DNA of 35,787 nucleotides from Limosilactobacillus mucosae DSM 13345 (GTDB lineage: Bacteria > Bacillota > Bacilli > Lactobacillales > Lactobacillaceae), in NCBI RefSeq assembly GCF_001436025.1, contig NZ_AZEQ01000022.1, positions 1 to 35,787 of the forward strand. Reading direction: 5' to 3'. Below the pieces are notes generated by a model. It made no database searches and was not told where the DNA came from. It saw only the letters and a list, made by a program, of their open reading frames with translations. The position numbers and the translations under genes were made by a program. How positions within the stretch are numbered: the first letter of the stretch is position 1; each line of letters starts with the position of its first letter. Shown here piece after piece: positions 32,419 to 35,787 of the stretch.

Positions 32419-33471
32419 ATGAAGTTAAATTTTGTTTGCCCAGAGCTATCTGGAAATGGTGGGACCGAGACTGTTTTAGTTACGGTATTAAATCATCTAT
32501 CAAAGTACCATCAAGTTAAATTATATTTAACCAGTATTCCAGAAAACCGTGTATGGTTAAATAAAATGGATTCTAAGATTGTCATTAAAGAAGTTAATCG
32601 TAATACTAAATTTGACAAATTATTATTTCTTTTGCAGACTCTTTCATCCATTAAGAACAATGAATGTATTGTGATTCTTGGTGCAACAATTATTAAATTA
32701 GCATCTCTTGTTAGAAAACTTTTTTTTAAAAAATGGACAATCATCTCTTGGATACATTATTCTTTGATTAATCAAGATATGTTTGACCCACAGAATATAA
32801 AATTAGCAGATGAACATTGGGCAATTAGTACACCTATCAAGCACCAACTTATGGATTTGGGAATACCTGAAAATAAGATTCGTTTACTTTTAAATCCTGT
32901 AAGTAAATATGATGGTCCACTTAATAGTCCTGAATATACTTCAACGCTTAAACTTGTTTACGTTGGGAAAGTTATGTTATATGGTCAAAAAAATTTAATT
33001 GAGTTATTTAATGGAATAAGAGAGTATCCTGAAAAGATTCACGTTGATTTATTTGGTGCTGATACTAGTGATGGAGAAGTTTCTGATTATTTGACGAAAT
33101 TAAAAATTACTGAAAAGTGTATGCTTCATGGTTGGAATAAAAATCCTTGGGAAAAGATAATAAATGAAGTCCATCCTAATGCTTTAGTGCTGACTTCAAA
33201 ATATGAGGGACTGCCTATGGTAATGATTGAGGCAATGGAGCGAGGTATACCATGTCTAGTTGCTGACTTTAGTGGATATGAAGATGTCTTGATTAATGGA
33301 ATAAATGGTCTTACTTATAAGAGTGGAGATATCTCTGATTTTATAGACAAAATGATGTTGCTGAGAGAAAAACACTTTTCCCCAGAGTTAGTAAATAAAA
33401 GTACTAAGAAATTCGAAGATTCGGAGTATTTCAAACGCTTGGATAGAGCAGTAAATATGATTGGTAAATAA
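32419..33471 (+). CDS. GT4-family glycosyltransferase
   Basis: The 350-residue protein has the GT-B plan. The N-terminal glycine loop ELSGNGGTETVL is at 9-20. The C-terminal nucleotide-sugar site has KYEGLPMVMIEAM with the retaining-type pair Glu263 and Glu271, then GIPCLVADFSGYEDVL. VYVGKV and VDLFGAD are typical of the second domain. It adds one of the sugars of the repeat unit; the donor is unknown. AGGAGA lies about 10 bases before the ATG. It is the last gene of the locus and is AT-rich. Confidence 0.9.
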   Translation: MKLNFVCPELSGNGGTETVLVTVLNHLSKYHQVKLYLTSIPENRVWLNKMDSKIVIKEVNRNTKFDKLLFLLQTLSSIKNNECIVILGATIIKLASLVRKLFFKKWTIISWIHYSLINQDMFDPQNIKLADEHWAISTPIKHQLMDLGIPENKIRLLLNPVSKYDGPLNSPEYTSTLKLVYVGKVMLYGQKNLIELFNGIREYPEKIHVDLFGADTSDGEVSDYLTKLKITEKCMLHGWNKNPWEKIINEVHPNALVLTSKYEGLPMVMIEAMERGIPCLVADFSGYEDVLINGINGLTYKSGDISDFIDKMMLLREKHFSPELVNKSTKKFEDSEYFKRLDRAVNMIGK

Positions 33472-33573
33472 TGTCAAAGAAGAGAAAATCCATAATTCGA
33501 GTATATCCAAATATTCGTTAGATTTTTTTCTCTTGTACTTGAAGTACTGAGTAGATTTTTATAGATGGATAAT

Positions 33574-33613
33574 AAAGAGGCTTTTGTTTTTACAGCAAAA
33601 GCCTCTTTATTTG
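33574..33613 (+). terminator. Terminator of the polysaccharide locus
   Basis: A perfect 13-bp stem (AAAGAGGCTTTTG, 33574-33586, with 33596-33608) around a 9-base loop, followed by a T-rich stretch. The 100 bases before it hold no gene, only a short palindrome GTACTTGAAGTAC. Confidence 0.92.
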
Positions 33614-33704
33614 TAACAATCGTAATATAGATTTTGATGGTTAGGATTAAACGCTTACAATACTTTGCTAGTGGACTTATTAAATATTTTGTTTTGCAAA
33701 AAGG

Positions 33705-33733
33705 TTACGAAAAAATAAAGAGTATGCTATAAT
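33705..33733 (+). promoter_or_regulatory. Promoter of the lipoprotein gene
   Basis: TTACGA (33705-33710), 17 bases and TATAAT (33728-33733) with an extended TGC. It is the best-matched promoter in the window. Confidence 0.7.
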
Positions 33734-33734
33734 A

Positions 33735-33773
33735 ATGTTACAAGGATGTTACATAAATGATATTTAAGTAACA
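33735..33773 (+). repeat. ATGTTACA repeats at the lipoprotein transcription start
   Basis: ATGTTACA occurs at 33735-33742 and 33747-33754, and an inverted near-copy AAGTAACA at 33766-33773. Another GTTACG overlaps the -35 box. The pattern suggests a binding site for a regulator. Confidence 0.45.
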
Positions 33774-33841
33774 AACCTAATTTAGTTAATAAGCAAAAAA
33801 CTTCAAGGCATAATTCAAAAGAGAGTAAGGGGGATAAGCTT

Positions 33842-34711
33842 ATGAAGAAGAACATGAACATCTTGCTTAGCAGCTTGGTAATTGCAGGTCTGTTGGCTGG
33901 TTGTGGGGCCAAGACAACGACCACGTCTACTAAGAGCAACGCTGACAGCACACGGACTGAACAAAGTACTTCTCATAAGCACAAGACCTCTGCAAAAGCA
34001 GCTGCTAGTGAAAAGAAGACTACTGATCAAAAGAATGAATCACAAAACGCTGCTAGTCAAACTGCCGCAAATGAAACTTTAACTGCAGCTTCAAGCAGTG
34101 CTGCATCGGCTGGCCAAGCTTCAAGCTCCACTAATACATTAAAAGTCGGCAGTGCAATGGTTACCTTGCCTGAAACGCAATCATCAAAGACAGCTACAAA
34201 TTCTCAAGCAGTAGCACCAACCACTGAAACTACCCAAACAGCCCAAGCTTCTGGTACTGCTGCAACTACGCAGCAACCAGCAATTGCTCAAAATAATGAG
34301 ACACAAGCTGCTCAGCTGAATGAAGATCAGATGACTGATCAGCAAAAGGCTGGTTTGCTGGCATGGTACACGAGCCACTACGTAACTAACGAAGCAGCTC
34401 CTCAAGCAAATCGTCCACTGGTTGTAACTGCAATGAACGAAAGTTCTGTTTTGGCACCTCTGCCAAATGGTACCAACAACACTTACTACCAAATCTACGG
34501 CGCAAAGCCTGACGAAAGTGAATGGGTAAACTACTACGCTCAAGGCAAAGATGTAGACGGCTCACCAATTGCTGACACGGTTTACATTTACAATAACCAA
34601 CAGTGGAACCCTTACCAGGTTTCCGACATGGTTAACACAGCTAACCAAAACAATGGTACTGACTATGTAAATCAAGTTGCCAACAACGTTCAAATGTACG
34701 ACGAACGTTAA
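33842..34711 (+). CDS. Secreted lipoprotein with Ser/Thr/Gln-rich linker
   Basis: The 289-residue protein starts with a lipoprotein signal peptide (MKKNMNILLSSLVIAGLLAGC) and lipobox LAGC with Cys21, so it should be lipid-anchored outside the cell. Residues about 22-160 are a low-complexity stretch of Ser, Thr, Ala, Gln and Lys that probably crosses the wall. The C-terminal domain (about 165-289) is richer in Trp, Tyr and Asn (LAWYTSHYV, NNTYYQIYGAKPDESEWVNYYAQG, YIYNNQQWNPYQVSDMV) and I do not recognise it. AAGGGGG precedes the ATG. It has its own promoter and terminator. The position between the polysaccharide locus and a surface protein suggests an envelope role. Confidence 0.85.
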   Translation: MKKNMNILLSSLVIAGLLAGCGAKTTTTSTKSNADSTRTEQSTSHKHKTSAKAAASEKKTTDQKNESQNAASQTAANETLTAASSSAASAGQASSSTNTLKVGSAMVTLPETQSSKTATNSQAVAPTTETTQTAQASGTAATTQQPAIAQNNETQAAQLNEDQMTDQQKAGLLAWYTSHYVTNEAAPQANRPLVVTAMNESSVLAPLPNGTNNTYYQIYGAKPDESEWVNYYAQGKDVDGSPIADTVYIYNNQQWNPYQVSDMVNTANQNNGTDYVNQVANNVQMYDER

Positions 34712-34741
34712 CATATAGTTGTAATATTAAAAAAATTATCA

Positions 34742-34787
34742 AAAACGCTAATCTTACCTCAGTATTTGGTGATTAGCGTTTTTTTGT
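34742..34787 (+). terminator. Rho-independent terminator of the lipoprotein gene
   Basis: AACGCTAATC (ending 34753) pairs perfectly with GATTAGCGTT (from 34771) and is followed by seven T residues. Confidence 0.93.
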
Positions 34788-34828
34788 ATTATCAAAATGT
34801 AACCAATATATGACATTTATGTATCATA

Positions 34829-34851
34829 TTTTCAATCACGTTGATTGAAAA
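34829..34851. promoter_or_regulatory. 23-bp palindrome, candidate operator
   Basis: The arms TTTTCAATCA (34829-34838) and TGATTGAAAA (34842-34851) are exact inverse complements around CGT. A candidate promoter (TTGATT at 34841-34847, 17 bases, TAAACT) overlaps the right arm. Its symmetry and position fit a repressor site about 95 bases before the surface-protein start. Confidence 0.55.
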
Positions 34852-34948
34852 GGATAGCAATGATAAACTTTTAAATAGTTTTAAGAATCAAGAAATTAAC
34901 TAAGAAATAAAATTTAAAAACCGAGTAATTAGTAGCGAGGAGAAAATG

Positions 34949-35787
34949 ATGGCGAAACCTAGTCCTGAAGTTAAGACACGCTTTAAAATGTATAAAAAAG
35001 GCAAGCTGTGGTTGGTTGCAGCAGCTGCAACTGCTGGTTTGATGGCTGGCGGTAATGTTGCTCAAGCTGACAACAGTACAGCAACTAGCAATAGTGATCA
35101 AGCAGTTGTTGCTAATACCAATACTGGTACAAGCAACGATAATAATAGTGGTGATGACGGTACGGTTGCTTTGACCACTACGACTGCAGTATCCAATGAT
35201 TCACAAGTTGCTACTGCATCTGAGGATGCTGTTTCTACTACTGCTAATGAATCAACTTCAGCTGCGAATACGACTCAGAAGGCAACGTCATCAACTGATC
35301 AAGCAATTGATTCTGCTAGTCAAGCTTCAACTGAAGCTTCGAAGGCTGCTGAAACTGTTGAACAGAGTACTGCATCGGCAACTCAAGACAACCAGAGTAA
35401 TACTAAGTCTGAAACTAGTTCTAATGTAGAAGCTGACACGGTTTCAATGACAACCGCAGCAGCATCCGCCTCCACTACGGACCAGTCGTCAACTTCTGCC
35501 ACTAAGACCACTGAAGTTTACTCAAACGGTCACTGGTACTTAAAAGACCAAAATGGTAAGAACTTAACGGGTTGGCAAAAGCTTAGTGATAATCGTACTG
35601 TTTACTATAATGCAACTGGTGAGATGCTTTATGGTGAACAAAATATCAGTAGTAAATGGTACTTCTTTAGTACTACTGATGGTAATGTTGCTAAGGGTTG
35701 GTATAAGTTACCTGATGGACGTACCGTTTACTATGATGTTGATAATGATGGTAATGGTCAAGGTATGTTGCATGGACTTCAAGTCAT
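34949..35787 (+). CDS. KxYKxGKxW surface protein with aromatic glucan/choline-binding-like repeats (partial)
   Basis: The visible 279 residues belong to a secreted protein that runs off the window. The signal begins with the KxYKxGKxW motif (KMYKKGKLW, residues 13-21), a mark of accessory-Sec or large adhesin/glucansucrase exports. A hydrophobic stretch and a cleavage site after AQA (about residue 40) follow. Residues 41-185 are low-complexity Ser/Thr/Ala/Asn. From about 189, aromatic repeats begin (NGHWYLKDQNGKNLTGWQKL, DNRTVYYN, KWYFFSTTDG, DGRTVYYD), as in glucansucrases and in GH25 or NlpC/P60 wall hydrolases of lactobacilli. The enzyme part lies outside. ATG 34949 is preferred to 34946 for its six-base distance from AGGAG. 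Confidence 0.85.
   Translation, partial: MAKPSPEVKTRFKMYKKGKLWLVAAAATAGLMAGGNVAQADNSTATSNSDQAVVANTNTGTSNDNNSGDDGTVALTTTTAVSNDSQVATASEDAVSTTANESTSAANTTQKATSSTDQAIDSASQASTEASKAAETVEQSTASATQDNQSNTKSETSSNVEADTVSMTTAAASASTTDQSSTSATKTTEVYSNGHWYLKDQNGKNLTGWQKLSDNRTVYYNATGEMLYGEQNISSKWYFFSTTDGNVAKGWYKLPDGRTVYYDVDNDGNGQGMLHGLQV

Noticed and set aside
35196-35429. Forward Leu/Arg-rich frame inside the last gene
   Set aside because: An out-of-frame reading of the Ser/Thr-rich stretch of the surface protein. Such repetitive codons give long false frames.

Overview
The window looks like a chromosomal segment of a heterofermentative lactobacillus, most probably Limosilactobacillus. The genus is an inference. 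It rests on gene content (acetoin reductase, L-2-hydroxyisocaproate dehydrogenase family, single-domain glutamate-cysteine ligase, DUF4828 protein, KxYKxGKxW surface protein), strong AGGAGG-type ribosome sites, several TTG starts and a moderate GC content in the housekeeping part.

Positions 1-480 are the end of a tRNA operon (tail of a probable tRNA-Tyr, then Trp, His, Cys and Leu) closed by a strong terminator. Positions 480-3400 are a worn accessory patch. It holds an orphan reading frame, a possible NUDIX remnant, a possible insertion-sequence end with a long hairpin, a YbaK/PrdX-type aminoacyl-tRNA deacylase, another decayed stretch, and an unusual protein of three homing-endonuclease-associated-like repeats.

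Positions 3640-24600 are mostly single-gene housekeeping units with their own terminators: acetoin reductase, O6-methylguanine methyltransferase with an odd repeat-derived tail, asparagine synthetase B, a DHA2-family drug exporter with a terminator in its leader, a HesB-like protein ending in a roughly 60-bp repeat array, glutamate-cysteine ligase, an L-HicDH-like dehydrogenase, a LOG-family protein, a DUF4828 protein, a Gfo/Idh/MocA oxidoreductase, a DEAD-box helicase, tRNA-Arg, a coupled flavodoxin-GtrA pair, methionine aminopeptidase, a large LtaS-like membrane sulfatase-fold protein, a YihY/BrkB membrane protein and RecX. Between asnB and the exporter, the tails of a TetR regulator and a membrane protein meet head to head, as if a deletion had removed both 5' halves of a divergent pair.

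Positions 24680-33471 are a cell-surface polysaccharide locus: priming sugar-phosphate transferase, two DUF4422 glycosyltransferase-like proteins, a polymerase-like membrane protein, a Wzz-like chain-length protein, a core-2/I-branching-type transferase, UDP-galactopyranose mutase, a Wzx-type flippase and a GT4 glycosyltransferase. Together they suggest a Wzx/Wzy-made polymer containing galactofuranose. Visible base composition alternates. The priming transferase, the first DUF4422 gene and glf look native. The genes between them and after glf are AT-rich, as in exchanged serotype cassettes. No tyrosine kinase or phosphatase gene is present.

Positions 33600-35787 hold two secreted surface proteins, each with its own promoter: a Ser/Thr/Gln-rich lipoprotein, and the N-terminal part of a KxYKxGKxW protein with glucan/choline-binding-like aromatic repeats that runs off the window. 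A near-perfect 23-bp palindrome lies in the promoter region of the second.
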